Shown: positions 38,070 through 47,399 of the stretch, in pieces
Layout: each line of letters opens with the position of its first letter
How positions within the stretch are numbered: position 1 is the stretch's first letter
Assembly: GCA_020636095.1 (NCBI GenBank)
Contig: JACJYN010000003.1
Coordinates: 62,001-126,000 of the forward strand
Origin: Lewinellaceae bacterium
Lineage (GTDB): Bacteria; Bacteroidota; Bacteroidia; Chitinophagales; Saprospiraceae
Reading direction: 5' to 3'
DNA length: 64,000 nt
Made by a program: the position numbers and the translations under genes
The notes under the pieces: model-generated
Told to the model about the DNA's origin: nothing
Database searches by the model: none
Seen by the model: the letters and a program-made list of their open reading frames with translations, nothing else

Positions 38070-41000
38070 TCATCTATTCACGATCAAGCGCCGGGCCACG
38101 ATTTGCTTATCGGCGACTAACCGCACTACATACAGTCCATTGGCATAACGGTTTTCTGCTAAAGGTAACTTTAGTACCGGCTGCCCTGCTTCCAGTTGGG
38201 CTGTCCAGATCGTGCGGCCAAGCTTATCATAGACCACCAGGGTAGCATCGGCTTCCAGGCCGGATACCCGAATATTCAACTCATCGGTTGCAGGGTTGGG
38301 GAACAACTCGAGCTGAATATCGGCATTTGTCACTCCGGTAACCAACCGGGCGTTGGCGCCTGGAACATTGGAGCAATCAACCGTTCCGGCATTGATGGCC
38401 TCAATCAGAGCCGTGATCTGAGTGATGATGTAATTGGCGTCTTCCACCGGGATTTGGTTCCCGGCCTGTGCTTCTATGTAATGGATAAGGCTATTCAAAC
38501 TGCTGATAATAGTTGCAGGATTGCTACCTCTGCAGTATCTGCTTACGATAATGTCCAGCCTTCTGATTATAGAAGCAGACACTCCCGGGCTCAGATTAAG
38601 ATCTTCGACGAAGGTATTCAGGCCCTCTACCACCTCATCGATGAGTATCAACGGGTCGCATACATAACCAATACCGTCCATATCCAGGTCATACTGATCG
38701 GGGTTGGCGTCTTCAGGGCAGTTGTCCACATCGCCGCAAACACCATCGCCGTCCAGGTCGTTATCCGGGTCGAAGGGGCAGGCGTCCCCCAGGTCGCAGA
38801 TACCGTCGCCATCGGCATCCGGCCCTTGTACGGTGACGGTAGCGGTACAACTGGCGGACAAGCCATTGTTGTCGGTGACGGTGAGGGTGACGACATGATC
38901 GCCCAGCTGATCGCAGCTAAAAGCATCAGGCGCCACCATCCGGGAGGCGATACCACATGCATCGTCCGACCCTCCGTCTACATCGGAAGCCAGGATGGAA
39001 GCATTGCCGGTGACATCCAACTGGGCGGTAAAGGGTTGGCAGACGGCATCCGGAGCGGTATTGTCCACCAGTCCCGGATCGTCGTTGTCAGTGAAACCGT
39101 TGCAGTCGTTGTCGATACCGTCGCACACCTCCGCAGCATCGGGGTTGACCGCCGGGTCGGCGTCATTGCAGTCGCCATTGTCGGGCACGTAGCCGGCCGG
39201 CTGTATGCAGGCCATCATGCTGTTGTCGGGGTCGCCGAAGGAGTCGCCATCGCCGTCGTAGTACCACACATCCGTGCAGGGCACGATCTCTCCGCAAAGG
39301 ATCACATTGTCGAGGTACCAGCGGCCGAAGGTGCCGCCACTGGCGCCGTAGGCATAGACCCGGAAGGTAATAGCTGAAGGCGTCGCGCCCAGGCCGGACA
39401 AGCTGATCGTTTTGGTTTCCCATACATCCAGGGCATTAAACCCTCCGGAGGCAATGACGGTAGCGTAGTTGTCGAGGTTCGACCGGACCTGCCAGTCGGT
39501 AGGCCCCAGGTTGCCGCTAACCTCTCCTCTGACCATATCGACGCTCAGGCTGGTGAAGTCGAACCCTCCTGCAGTAGTGGACAAGCTAACCTCGAAATAG
39601 TCCTGATCGTCAAAAGTGGGTGAGTCGACGTGCAGCAGGGCAAAGCTGGCCGGCGGATTGCCGAAGGAAAGGAAGGCTATACCCCCGGTTCCCGTGCCTC
39701 GGCTGATACTCCCGGCAGCTACATCCTGAGCCGCAAAGGTGGGGTCAAAAGTGAAAGTACCGCTCGGACCCATCGTCCATTCCGCCAGATGACAAGGGCA
39801 GGGCGGGCAGAGGGCGCCGCCACAATCGACGCCGGTTTCATCGCCGTTCTGAACGCCATCGGTGCAGGTCTGGCAGGAGCCGTCATCCGAGTTGGCGTCG
39901 GGGTTGTAGTTGTGAGCAGCTGGATTCGTGCAGCCCAGCGTCAGAGCGAAAACGGTAATATTATTGGTTTCATCACATTCCGCCATTTCCCCCAAGACAT
40001 CCACCTGTCCAACCAGGTTGGGATGATCCAGGTAGTTGACATCGACCATGAAATCCAGAATATGCGAGGCGCCCGGGTTCAGATACGGCCCAAAGTTGCC
40101 GAACTGTAGCTGGGTGGCAAAGCTGTTGGTGGGGTTTCCATCGGGAGAATACGAGAAGTTGACGTTGATGCCCGACAGGTCGGCCAGAACCGTACCCGCG
40201 TTGGTAATCTCGGCATACAGTAAGCCATTATTGTAACTGATATTTTCAATAACCAGGTCGGGGCAGCCTGCTGTCTGGAAAGATTCTTCCGTACAGCCGG
40301 CCGCATCGCCGTTGGCGTTGTAGGGCGTGATGGTTACATAAATAGTGGCGCCAGGGGGCAGGGCGCCCGGATTGTAGGTAGTCACATTGCCCACATCTGC
40401 ATTGCTCAGAATGTCCTCTCCGCCCGGGCTCGTACCAATGGTCAAACGGTAACCGGTGGCGAACTGTGCCGCCGCCCAACTCAAACCGCTTTCCACAGAG
40501 ACATCGGCCGCGCCGTCAGCCGGGCTACTCAGGCTGGTGCAGAGGGGCGGGGCGCTGCAGGAGCCGGCGCCGGTGGTGCAGAAGGCCTGGAAGTCGCCGC
40601 CGCCGGGTAGGCCGGGGTTGTTGGTGAAGTTGTAATTGATATTGCAAAGTGCGGAAAGCTCTTCAGGGAAACAACCGCTTAGTTGGTTTTTTTGGCAATA
40701 AAAAACGAACAAGTTAGAAAGATCAGCTAATTCTCCCGGAATTGAACCATTTAACTGATTATTTAGGAGATGTACAATTCTTAACTGCCCACAGTTACTG
40801 AGTTCTGGAGGGATATTTCCAGTTAACTGATTGTTAGAAAGTACTAAAGTTCCCAGATTGCTCAAATTGCTTAATTCCACAGGAATATTCCCGCTGAAGT
40901 AATTGGTGGATAGGTTTAACGCCCCCAGCTGATTTAAACTACCTAATTCTGCAGGAATACTACCACTTAACTCGTTATCAAAAAAACTTAAAAATATTAA

Positions 41001-43427
41001 ATGACTTAAGTTGCCTAACTCTACAGGAATACTACCACTCAATTGATTACGGTCAAAAGCAAGCCAACTTAAATTGCTTAAATTACCTATTTCTCCAGGA
41101 AGAACCCCATTCAACCCATTATCAACTATGATTACTTGCGCCACACACCCCTCCGAATTCAAAGCCACCCCATACCAAGTATCCATAGGCTGAGTCAAAT
41201 CCCACGTATTCGTCCAATTCGGCCCATTTGTAGCATTATACAACGCTACCAGCGCCAGAGAGTCAGACTCGCGGCAGGGGTTCACACAAGCAGCGCACAA
41301 GCTGCCGCCGCAGTCGACACCCGTCTCGTCGCCGTTCTGCACGCCGTCGGAGCAGGTCTCGCAGGAGCCATCGTCCGAATTAACATCGGGGTTGTAGTTG
41401 TGGGCGGACGGATCCGCACAGCCCAGGGTGAGAGTGAAGACGGAGATGTTGTTGGTTTCGTCGCATTCCTCCAGTTCTCCAAAAACATCCACCGCTCCTA
41501 CAAAGTAGGGGTAGTTGTTGTAGTTGGGGTCGACATTGACATTATGTACCCACGACTCGCCAGGGGCCAGGTAGGGGCCGAAGTCTCCAAATTCCAGCCG
41601 GGAAGCATAAGCCGTAGTGGGGCTGCCATCGGGAGAATAGGAAAAACTGGCGTTCGTCCGCGTCAGGTCGGCCTGGGCAGTGCCGATATTGGTGAATTCG
41701 ACGTACAGTACGCCGTTGTCGTAGCTCAGGTTCCGGAGCACCATATCGGGGCAGCCTACCGTTGTAAATGACTCTTCCGTGCAGGCCGCAGCTTCCCCGG
41801 CTGCATTGTAGGGGATGACGGTTACATAAATGGTGGTGTTGTAGGGCAGCGGCCCCGGATCGTAGGCCGTCACGTTGCCCACATCCACATTGTCCAGGAT
41901 ATCTGTACCGCCCGGGCTGGCGCCAATTGTCAGCCGGTAGCCGGCGGCCTCTGCCGGGGCGGCCCAGTTCAGGTTGCTGCTAACAGAGACATCAACGGCT
42001 CCATTGGCCGGGCTGCTCAGGCTGGTGCAGGAAGGTGGGGTTATACAGGATCCGGTTCCGTTCGTGCAGAAGGCCTGGAAGTCGCCGCCGCCGGGCAGGC
42101 CGGGGTTGTTGGTGAAGTTGTAGCCTGGACCATATATATTGGTACTAAAACCTAAGGAGCAAAAAGCTGTTAATTCGGGCGGAAAACAGCCAATTAACTG
42201 ATTATTTTGAATATACAACTTATTCAGATTTGTCAAATTTCCTAATTCCTCGGGGATGGCGCCACTCAATTGGTTGTTATACAACCACAAAGTTTCCAGA
42301 TTGGACAAATTACCCAGTTCCGAAGGGATTGACCCGTTTAATTGATTGCCGGACAAGTATAAAACCCTCATATTCAACAAATTGCCAAGCGACGCAGGGA
42401 TCAATCCGCTAAGTTGATTATTGTTCAGATATAATGTTTGCAGGTTTGACAACCCACCTAATTCTGTTGGAATGATCCCGCTGAGTTGGTTATTTTCCAG
42501 TTGAAAGTTTTGCAGGTTGGACAGATTACCAAGAGAAGCCGGGATGGATCCATTGAATTGATTATAGGATAGCCGAAGACTTCGGAGGTTGGAGAGGTTG
42601 CCTAGCTCTATCGGAAGTGAGCCACTTAACTGATTGCTGAACAGCACCAAGTCTTGAAGGCTGAGGAGGTTACACAATTCCACAGGAATAGTTCCACTCA
42701 ATTGATTATAATACAACCTTAAGTAACGCAAATTAGAGAGGTTGCCCAGTTCCACAGGAATAGCTCCGCTTAATTGGTTATTGGAGAGCCACAGTGTTAC
42801 TAAATTAGACAAATTGCCAAGTTCCGAAGGGATTGACCCTGTCAGTTGCTGATTATCCTGCAACCATAAATAGGTAAGATTCGACATATTCCCAAGTTCC
42901 GGAGGGATTACACCACTTAATTGATTGGCATGCAGATATAAATATATTAAGTTATCTAGGTTACTTAATTCAGATGGGATGGATCCACTCAATTGGTTGC
43001 CATACAGCCACAAAATCACCAGATTAGATAAATTGCCAAGTTCCCCTGGAATCGATCCGCTTAAGTTATTCTGGCCTAGAATTAAATCTTTCACCCGCCC
43101 CGCCCCATTCAATGTCACCCCAAACCACGTATCCATCGGCTGGCTCAAATCCCAGGTGTTGGCCCAACCCGGGCCGTTGGTTGCATTGTAGAGGGCGACA
43201 AGCGCCAGGGAGTCATCGGCACGGGAAGTGATTTTTGGCGGCGGAGCCGCACCATTGGCGCCGGCGTAGCCAATGCTCAGCAGAAAGAGCAACAGCGCTG
43301 CAAAATAGTTTAACCGAATCCGGCGCCCTGAATACAAGAAACCGGTGGAGGGGGGCCATCTCCTTATCGCCCCCGAGGCCTTCGCAATAACAGAAGAGCC
43401 GGGTAGGTAAATCATTTTACTCATCAT
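38070..43427 (-). CDS. giant leucine-rich-repeat protein with T9SS sorting domain
   Basis: The product is about 1785 residues and secreted. It has a signal segment (YFAALLLFLLSIGYAGA), then 13 plant-type leucine-rich repeats (pattern NQLSGSIPxELGNLSNL, DNA ~42130-43110), a fibronectin-like and CARDB-like module, and a Cys-rich DGVQNGDETGVDCGG linker. A second set follows with 7 repeats (~40640-41130), CARDB and linker. After these come a beta-sandwich domain, a MopE-like Asp/Cys motif (DGDGDSFGDP..DNDCNG), an HYR-like domain, thrombospondin-type calcium repeats and a C-terminal type IX sorting domain (FPNPATDELNI). The start is uncertain: ATG codons at 43427, 43424 and 43415 are possible. It is likely a surface adhesin. 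Confidence 0.88.
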   Translation of the reverse strand: MMSKMIYLPGSSVIAKASGAIRRWPPSTGFLYSGRRIRLNYFAALLLFLLSIGYAGANGAAPPPKITSRADDSLALVALYNATNGPGWANTWDLSQPMDTWFGVTLNGAGRVKDLILGQNNLSGSIPGELGNLSNLVILWLYGNQLSGSIPSELSNLDNLIYLYLHANQLSGVIPPELGNMSNLTYLWLQDNQQLTGSIPSELGNLSNLVTLWLSNNQLSGAIPVELGNLSNLRYLRLYYNQLSGTIPVELCNLLSLQDLVLFSNQLSGSLPIELGNLSNLRSLRLSYNQFNGSIPASLGNLSNLQNFQLENNQLSGIIPTELGGLSNLQTLYLNNNQLSGLIPASLGNLLNMRVLYLSGNQLNGSIPSELGNLSNLETLWLYNNQLSGAIPEELGNLTNLNKLYIQNNQLIGCFPPELTAFCSLGFSTNIYGPGYNFTNNPGLPGGGDFQAFCTNGTGSCITPPSCTSLSSPANGAVDVSVSSNLNWAAPAEAAGYRLTIGASPGGTDILDNVDVGNVTAYDPGPLPYNTTIYVTVIPYNAAGEAAACTEESFTTVGCPDMVLRNLSYDNGVLYVEFTNIGTAQADLTRTNASFSYSPDGSPTTAYASRLEFGDFGPYLAPGESWVHNVNVDPNYNNYPYFVGAVDVFGELEECDETNNISVFTLTLGCADPSAHNYNPDVNSDDGSCETCSDGVQNGDETGVDCGGSLCAACVNPCRESDSLALVALYNATNGPNWTNTWDLTQPMDTWYGVALNSEGCVAQVIIVDNGLNGVLPGEIGNLSNLSWLAFDRNQLSGSIPVELGNLSHLIFLSFFDNELSGSIPAELGSLNQLGALNLSTNYFSGNIPVELSNLSNLGTLVLSNNQLTGNIPPELSNCGQLRIVHLLNNQLNGSIPGELADLSNLFVFYCQKNQLSGCFPEELSALCNINYNFTNNPGLPGGGDFQAFCTTGAGSCSAPPLCTSLSSPADGAADVSVESGLSWAAAQFATGYRLTIGTSPGGEDILSNADVGNVTTYNPGALPPGATIYVTITPYNANGDAAGCTEESFQTAGCPDLVIENISYNNGLLYAEITNAGTVLADLSGINVNFSYSPDGNPTNSFATQLQFGNFGPYLNPGASHILDFMVDVNYLDHPNLVGQVDVLGEMAECDETNNITVFALTLGCTNPAAHNYNPDANSDDGSCQTCTDGVQNGDETGVDCGGALCPPCPCHLAEWTMGPSGTFTFDPTFAAQDVAAGSISRGTGTGGIAFLSFGNPPASFALLHVDSPTFDDQDYFEVSLSTTAGGFDFTSLSVDMVRGEVSGNLGPTDWQVRSNLDNYATVIASGGFNALDVWETKTISLSGLGATPSAITFRVYAYGASGGTFGRWYLDNVILCGEIVPCTDVWYYDGDGDSFGDPDNSMMACIQPAGYVPDNGDCNDADPAVNPDAAEVCDGIDNDCNGFTDNDDPGLVDNTAPDAVCQPFTAQLDVTGNASILASDVDGGSDDACGIASRMVAPDAFSCDQLGDHVVTLTVTDNNGLSASCTATVTVQGPDADGDGICDLGDACPFDPDNDLDGDGVCGDVDNCPEDANPDQYDLDMDGIGYVCDPLILIDEVVEGLNTFVEDLNLSPGVSASIIRRLDIIVSRYCRGSNPATIISSLNSLIHYIEAQAGNQIPVEDANYIITQITALIEAINAGTVDCSNVPGANARLVTGVTNADIQLELFPNPATDELNIRVSGLEADATLVVYDKLGRTIWTAQLEAGQPVLKLPLAENRYANGLYVVRLVADKQIVARRLIVNR

Positions 43428-43769
43428 TGAAGAAATTTTAATACACGTAATAGTACTGGCAACAGGCGAAACCCTGGGGGGAAGAGCAGGCAATTGGATG
43501 AGGGAAATCAAAAACGCAGTGGCGCTTTTCATTATAAAAGAAAGAAAAAAGTTTGAAAAAAACACCCGTTTTCCCACCAACCTAACCTGAGCGGGTATCA
43601 ACCTCAATTTCAAACCAACGAAATTTTTCAACCTATGTATTTCCGGAAAAAACAACTGCAAAAAAGCGCCTGTTGTCCTGCGTATGAGCGGTGAAAACAG
43701 CTCTCCGGACAACCGCTAAAGCAGGATTCCGAGATTTGCTGTATTTTAGTAGCTGAAGCATGTCTGACG
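43428..43769. other. intergenic region upstream of the giant gene
   Basis: About 340 bases with no recognisable gene. The longest in-frame extension of the giant gene into this region (to 43712) has no protein-like character. No consensus promoter was found. Confidence 0.4.
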
Positions 43770-43979
43770 ATGGAAGAGATGAAGATGGTGAAAAATTACC
43801 TTCCCATTCAGAACAAACGATTTGGTGGCCGATACCAATTTATACTGCCGGCTGAAGCTGAGGATGTGGACAGCGCCTACGAGTTGGCGATCACTACAGA
43901 GCCCGACGCCATCTTCCTGGATATCAACCTGATTGGCGGCGAAGGGTTTTACTCCAATTTACTGGAATTAATACGGTGA
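43770..43979 (+). pseudogene. response-regulator receiver remnant
   Basis: The 69-residue frame contains EAEDVDSAYELAITTEPDAIFLDINLIGGEGF, which matches the middle of a receiver domain of LytTR-type response regulators, including the phospho-acceptor aspartate in FLDI. The N-terminal acidic pair, the rest of the receiver and the DNA-binding domain are missing. The first 27 residues do not match the family. It is best read as a gene fragment left by deletion. Confidence 0.6.
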
Positions 43980-44001
43980 TGTTTTTTCAAATGAGTCCAA
44001 T

Positions 44002-44205
44002 GTGGAATTCAACCTTTTCGCCTGGCCAGCGGCCTATTGGCTGATGCGACAATGGCTGCAGGGCTTCGCCTACCGAGTAGCGTTTGATCCGCTACTGTTG
44101 CTGCTGGCGGGTTTGCTCACACTGGCTGTCGCCCTGTTGGCCGCCGGATGGCACTCGGTGCGGGCTGCGGCCGCTAATCCAGTGGAAAGTATTCGGATGG
44201 AGTAA
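44002..44205 (+). pseudogene. C-terminal fragment of an FtsX/MacB-type ABC permease
   Basis: The 67-residue frame starts at GTG and reads like only the last 65 residues of a Bacteroidota ABC transporter permease: AAYWLMRQWLQGFAYRV, one hydrophobic helix, and the characteristic ending AAAANPVESIRME. The rest of an ~800-residue permease is absent. It follows the receiver remnant by 22 bases, so the two fragments probably mark a deletion that removed the genes between. Confidence 0.65.
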
Positions 44206-44271
44206 AAGTATCTGTTAGGCGTAAATAAGTAAAAAATCAGGCAAAACAGAGGAGCTATGGGCCCCATAAAA

Positions 44272-44300
44272 AGCCCGGCGTACCTTTGGTATGCCGGGCT
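44272..44300 (-). terminator. intrinsic terminator of the mscS-like gene
   Basis: AGCCCGGC (44272-44279) pairs with GCCGGGCT (44293-44300), with an A-rich run on the low-coordinate side that becomes a T-run on the minus strand. It follows the gene ending at 44321. Confidence 0.82.
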
Positions 44301-44320
44301 CTTCGACAAACAGGAAGTTT

Positions 44321-45136
44321 TTATTTTCCCTGGCCCAGGTGCACATCCATCTGCGGATAGGGGATGCCGATATCATTCTTATCGAACTCTTTTTTGATCT
44401 GTTCAATGAAGTGCCGATAGGAGGGCCAGAAATTATCGTTGCTGGCCATGAAACGGACGGAAAAGTTGACGGAACTGTCGGCCAGTTCTTTTACAAAAAT
44501 GTCGTACCCCCGGTCCAGCTCGACATTGGGCGTGGCCTTCAGCACCTCTTCGATGACTGCCTTGGCCTTATCGATGTCGGCATCGTAGCTGATGCCGATG
44601 GTGGCGTCGTGACGGCGGTAACCTTCAGCGGTAAAGTTCTGAATGGGGCCGCTGGTCACCTGCCCGTTGGGGATGATGACCAGGCTGTTGTCCAGCAGCT
44701 GAAGAACGGTATGAAAGATTTGTATTTCCTTGACGGTGCCGGCATGCCCCTGCGCCTGGATGAAATCTCCCACTTTGTAGAATTTGAAGATCAGGATGAG
44801 CACCCCACTGGCGAAGTTGGCCAGGTTGCCCTGCAAGGCCAGGCCCACCGCAAAAGCCAGCGCGCTGAAAATAGCGATAAAGGAAGTAACTTCGATACCA
44901 AACATGCCGGCCACGCTTAGCAGCAGCAGCACCTTCAAACCAATGTTGACGATAGAAGACAGAAACTGGCGCAGAGAGATTTCGATGCCTCTTTTTTCCA
45001 TAGCGTTTTTCACCATTCGGGTGATCCATCCGATGGCCCAGAAACCGACGATCAGGGTGATGATCGCTCCGATTGCTTCCAGGGCATACTGGGCCAAAAA
45101 GCCTTGTAATTGTTCTAAGATTGCCTTAAAATCCAT
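44321..45136 (-). CDS. MscS-family small-conductance mechanosensitive channel
   Basis: This 271-residue protein has three predicted helices. The third contains GLALQGNLANFASGVLILIF, the glycine/alanine-rich pore helix of MscS. The following VGDFIQAQGHAGTVKEIQIFHTVLQ is the beta domain, and the C-terminus FDKNDIGIPYPQMDVHL is typical of MscS. It opens in response to membrane tension and releases solutes during osmotic down-shock. A second paralogue of 270 residues lies 867 bases upstream in the same orientation and is similar along its whole length, so the pair arose by duplication. Three repeat elements occupy the gap. Confidence 0.94.
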   Translation of the reverse strand: MDFKAILEQLQGFLAQYALEAIGAIITLIVGFWAIGWITRMVKNAMEKRGIEISLRQFLSSIVNIGLKVLLLLSVAGMFGIEVTSFIAIFSALAFAVGLALQGNLANFASGVLILIFKFYKVGDFIQAQGHAGTVKEIQIFHTVLQLLDNSLVIIPNGQVTSGPIQNFTAEGYRRHDATIGISYDADIDKAKAVIEEVLKATPNVELDRGYDIFVKELADSSVNFSVRFMASNDNFWPSYRHFIEQIKKEFDKNDIGIPYPQMDVHLGQGK

Positions 45137-45214
45137 AGGTATTTTGTTGTTGGTTTAAACTTTGCAGGCCATTCGAATAGCGGTCGAAAATTCTGAGCCG
45201 GGCCCGGCAGGCAG

Positions 45215-45377
45215 GAGCGTTACTGGACTTAGGACGGCCTGAGGTAGAAGTCGGAAAGCGGAAAAATGGGCTTTTGGCGCCTACTCGGAGGCCTGTTCCG
45301 ACTCCGCACTTACTCCGTCAGTCGCTCCGCTCGCGTCCGGCTTCAAATGTGGACATGTCCAAAGTCCGGTGAGCGTT
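45215..45377. mobile_element. 149-bp palindromic element E10 with 7-8 bp direct repeats
   Basis: Positions 45222-45370 start ACTGGACTTAGGAC and end GTCCAAAGTCCGGT; the ends match as inverted repeats at 12 of 14 positions. GAGCGTT lies on both sides (45215-45221 and 45371-45377), extended to 8 bp if the terminal A is counted. No coding capacity is seen. It is close in size and target duplication to the element at 690-836, but its ends differ. Confidence 0.6.
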
Positions 45378-45561
45378 AGGCATGATAAAGGAATGAGCCA
45401 TAAATCCTGACTTGCTCTTTTGCCCGAACTCTTCGTTGCATATCAATAGCCTTTGTTTAAAGGCGAAAAGGTAGAATATGTTCAGATTGGAGCGAAAAAA
45501 CCGCGTTTTCGAACCGAAGAGGTATCTTTAGAAAGAGATTGAAGGCGAGAACGTCCCTAAA

Positions 45562-45762
45562 CTAGTGCCTCGGGCATTAAATAAGGGGAGAATAGCGCGA
45601 GGTTATTTTCCCGCCAGACAAGGCGCGAGGAAGAAACATAGCGGGGCTACGTGACTGAGGAGCAACGCAGCCTGCCTGCCCGTGAGGCCACGGCCGATCA
45701 GGCAGGTATGGTGGGGAAAGAGCCCGCGATATTCCCCCGCTATTTAGTGCGCGAGGCACTAG
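45562..45762 (+). mobile_element. palindromic MITE-like element E7 (193 bp, CTAG repeats)
   Basis: Positions 45566-45758 start TGCCTCGGGCATTAAATA and end TATTTAGTGCGCGAGGCA, flanked by CTAG (45562-45565, 45759-45762). The interior has TTATTTTCCCGCC, AAGGCGCGAGG, an apical CATAGCGGGGCTACG, GCAACGCAGCCTG and GGGGAAAGAG, the shared core. A secondary palindrome, GCCTGCC..GGCAGG (45670-45707), appears inserted into the right arm. Confidence 0.72.
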
Positions 45763-45797
45763 TAACAGGATCACTCGCGAGCGTCGTATGGTATCGC

Positions 45798-45967
45798 TAC
45801 AGAGTATGTTTGGAGGCCGGGTTTGAAAGCGAAAAGAGTCAATTTTTTGATGAGACGAGGCGCGAAAAACGGAGTTTAGCCGTAGTTAAATGAGTATTTG
45901 AGTAACGAAGCATCATCAAAAAAGTGACCTTTGCAGCTCAAAGATTGGCCTCCAAACATACTCTACA
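45798..45967 (+). mobile_element. palindromic MITE-like element E8 (162 bp, TACA repeats)
   Basis: Positions 45802-45963 start GAGTATGTTTGGAGGCC and end GGCCTCCAAACATACTC, a perfect 17-base inverted repeat, flanked by TACA (45798-45801, 45964-45967). The interior has TCAATTTTTTG, GACGAGGCGCG, TTTAGCCGTAGTTAAA, GTAACGAAGCAT and AAAAAAGTG. It matches element E4 in length and ends, and E3 in the core. Confidence 0.82.
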
Positions 45968-46003
45968 GCTTTCCACTCGCGAATGATCCTGAAAAAACCG
46001 AGG

Positions 46004-46816
46004 TTACTTATCCAAATGAACATCCATTTGCGGGAAGGGGATACTAATACCTACCCGGTCGAACTCCTTCTTCACATGTTCGTTCATGTAGAAAAAAGTT
46101 TGCCAGTAATGTTCGCTTTTACAGAAAGGGCGGCTGGCCAGGTTGACTGAGCTGTCGCCCCAGGAAGCTACGACTGCACCCTGAGCAGGGTCTTCCAGTA
46201 TCCAGGGGCATTCTTTACCAACCTTCAGGATCGCCTCTCTGGCTTTGTCAATGCTATCGCCATAACTGATGCCAAAAGTCAATTCAACACCAATAATATC
46301 CTGGCCGGAAATATTGGTAATGACATTACCGGTAACCACCCCATTGGGGACAAAGATACGCTTGTTGTCCAGCGTCATCAACACAGTATTGAAAACCTGA
46401 ATGGCTTCGACCGTACCCGTCTGCCCTCCGCCGATAGTGACCAGGTCTCCTACTTTATATGGCTTGAAAACGAGCAACATCACACCGCTGGCAAAATGCC
46501 CCAGGCTCCCCTGCAGGGCCAGGCCGATGGCAAAGGCAAGTGCACTGAAAATGGCAATAAAGGATGTTGTTTCAATGCCAAACATACTGGCTACACTGAG
46601 CAGCAGCAGTATCTTCAGGCCAACGCTCACCAAAGACCCCAAAAAAGGGCGGATGGTGGCGTCCAACCCTCGCTTCTCCATGGCGTTATTGATCACCCTG
46701 GTGATCCAGCCGATCACCCAGAAACCGATGATGAGGGTAAAAATGGCGCCAATGATCTTGAAGCCATAAGCGACGATAAAGGATTGCACCTGTTCCATGA
46801 TTGTACTAAAGTCCAT
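46004..46816 (-). CDS. MscS-family mechanosensitive channel, second paralogue
   Basis: This 270-residue protein parallels the one at 44321-45136 from end to end: three N-terminal helices, a pore helix GLALQGSLGHFASGVMLLVF, the beta domain VGDLVTIGGGQTGTVEAIQVFNTVL, and the C-terminal GISIPFPQMDVHLDK. The role is release of osmolytes on down-shock in the inner membrane. In this copy the pore helix has His where the other has Asn-Phe, so gating or conductance may differ. It is divergently arranged to recX. The three palindromic elements downstream separate it from its paralogue. Confidence 0.94.
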   Translation of the reverse strand: MDFSTIMEQVQSFIVAYGFKIIGAIFTLIIGFWVIGWITRVINNAMEKRGLDATIRPFLGSLVSVGLKILLLLSVASMFGIETTSFIAIFSALAFAIGLALQGSLGHFASGVMLLVFKPYKVGDLVTIGGGQTGTVEAIQVFNTVLMTLDNKRIFVPNGVVTGNVITNISGQDIIGVELTFGISYGDSIDKAREAILKVGKECPWILEDPAQGAVVASWGDSSVNLASRPFCKSEHYWQTFFYMNEHVKKEFDRVGISIPFPQMDVHLDK

Positions 46817-46922
46817 AATGGTTTACGTTTTGAATGATAAATTGAGGATTTTGCTATTTTGACTGGAAAAATCGGAAAAAGCCACCTCAATAATAAAACA
46901 AATATCAAAATAATTCGCACCA

Positions 46923-47399
46923 ATGGGAGAATGGGTGTCCAAAGAAGAAGCATTAGCAAAGATGCAGCGGTACTGCGCCTACCAGGAGCGCTGCCATGAG
47001 GAAGTGCGGTCTAAGCTACTGAACATGGGCGTCTACAGCGATTGGCGGGAGGAAATTATCGTGCAGCTTATCGAAGAGAACTTTCTGAACGAGGAGCGCT
47101 TTGCGCGTTCTTTCGCTCGCGGCAAATTCCGCATCAAACAATGGGGGCGCAACCGAATACGGCAAGAATTAAAAAAACGCAAAATCTCCGACTATTGCGT
47201 TCGCAAGGCTATGGAAGAAATTGAAGAAGCTGATTACCGCAGCACCCTGGAAACGGCTCTTGTGAAAAAAAACATCAGCCTGGATGAGGAAGACGCTTAC
47301 CAGCGAAAGGCCAAGCTGGCCCGCTATGCCGTCAGCCGCGGCTTTGAATCCGAGCTGGCCTGGCAGTTGATAAACGATATGGATTTGTTTCCCCAATGA
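46923..47399 (+). CDS. recX: regulatory protein RecX
   Basis: This 158-residue, highly charged helical protein matches RecX. It has three repeats of a three-helix unit, with the typical opening YCAYQERCHEEVRSKLLNMG, then ERFARSFARGKFRIKQWGRNRIRQELKKRKIS and a final KAKLARYAVSRGFESELAWQLI. RecX binds RecA filaments and inhibits or modulates their recombinase activity. It is not next to recA here, which is common in Bacteroidota. The start at 46923 is the first ATG with good family similarity. Confidence 0.92.
   Translation: MGEWVSKEEALAKMQRYCAYQERCHEEVRSKLLNMGVYSDWREEIIVQLIEENFLNEERFARSFARGKFRIKQWGRNRIRQELKKRKISDYCVRKAMEEIEEADYRSTLETALVKKNISLDEEDAYQRKAKLARYAVSRGFESELAWQLINDMDLFPQ

Noticed and set aside
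43428..43712. Longer N-terminus of the giant repeat protein
   Set aside because: The extension has no secretion signal and puts the real signal peptide at residue ~135. It reads like untranslated sequence.
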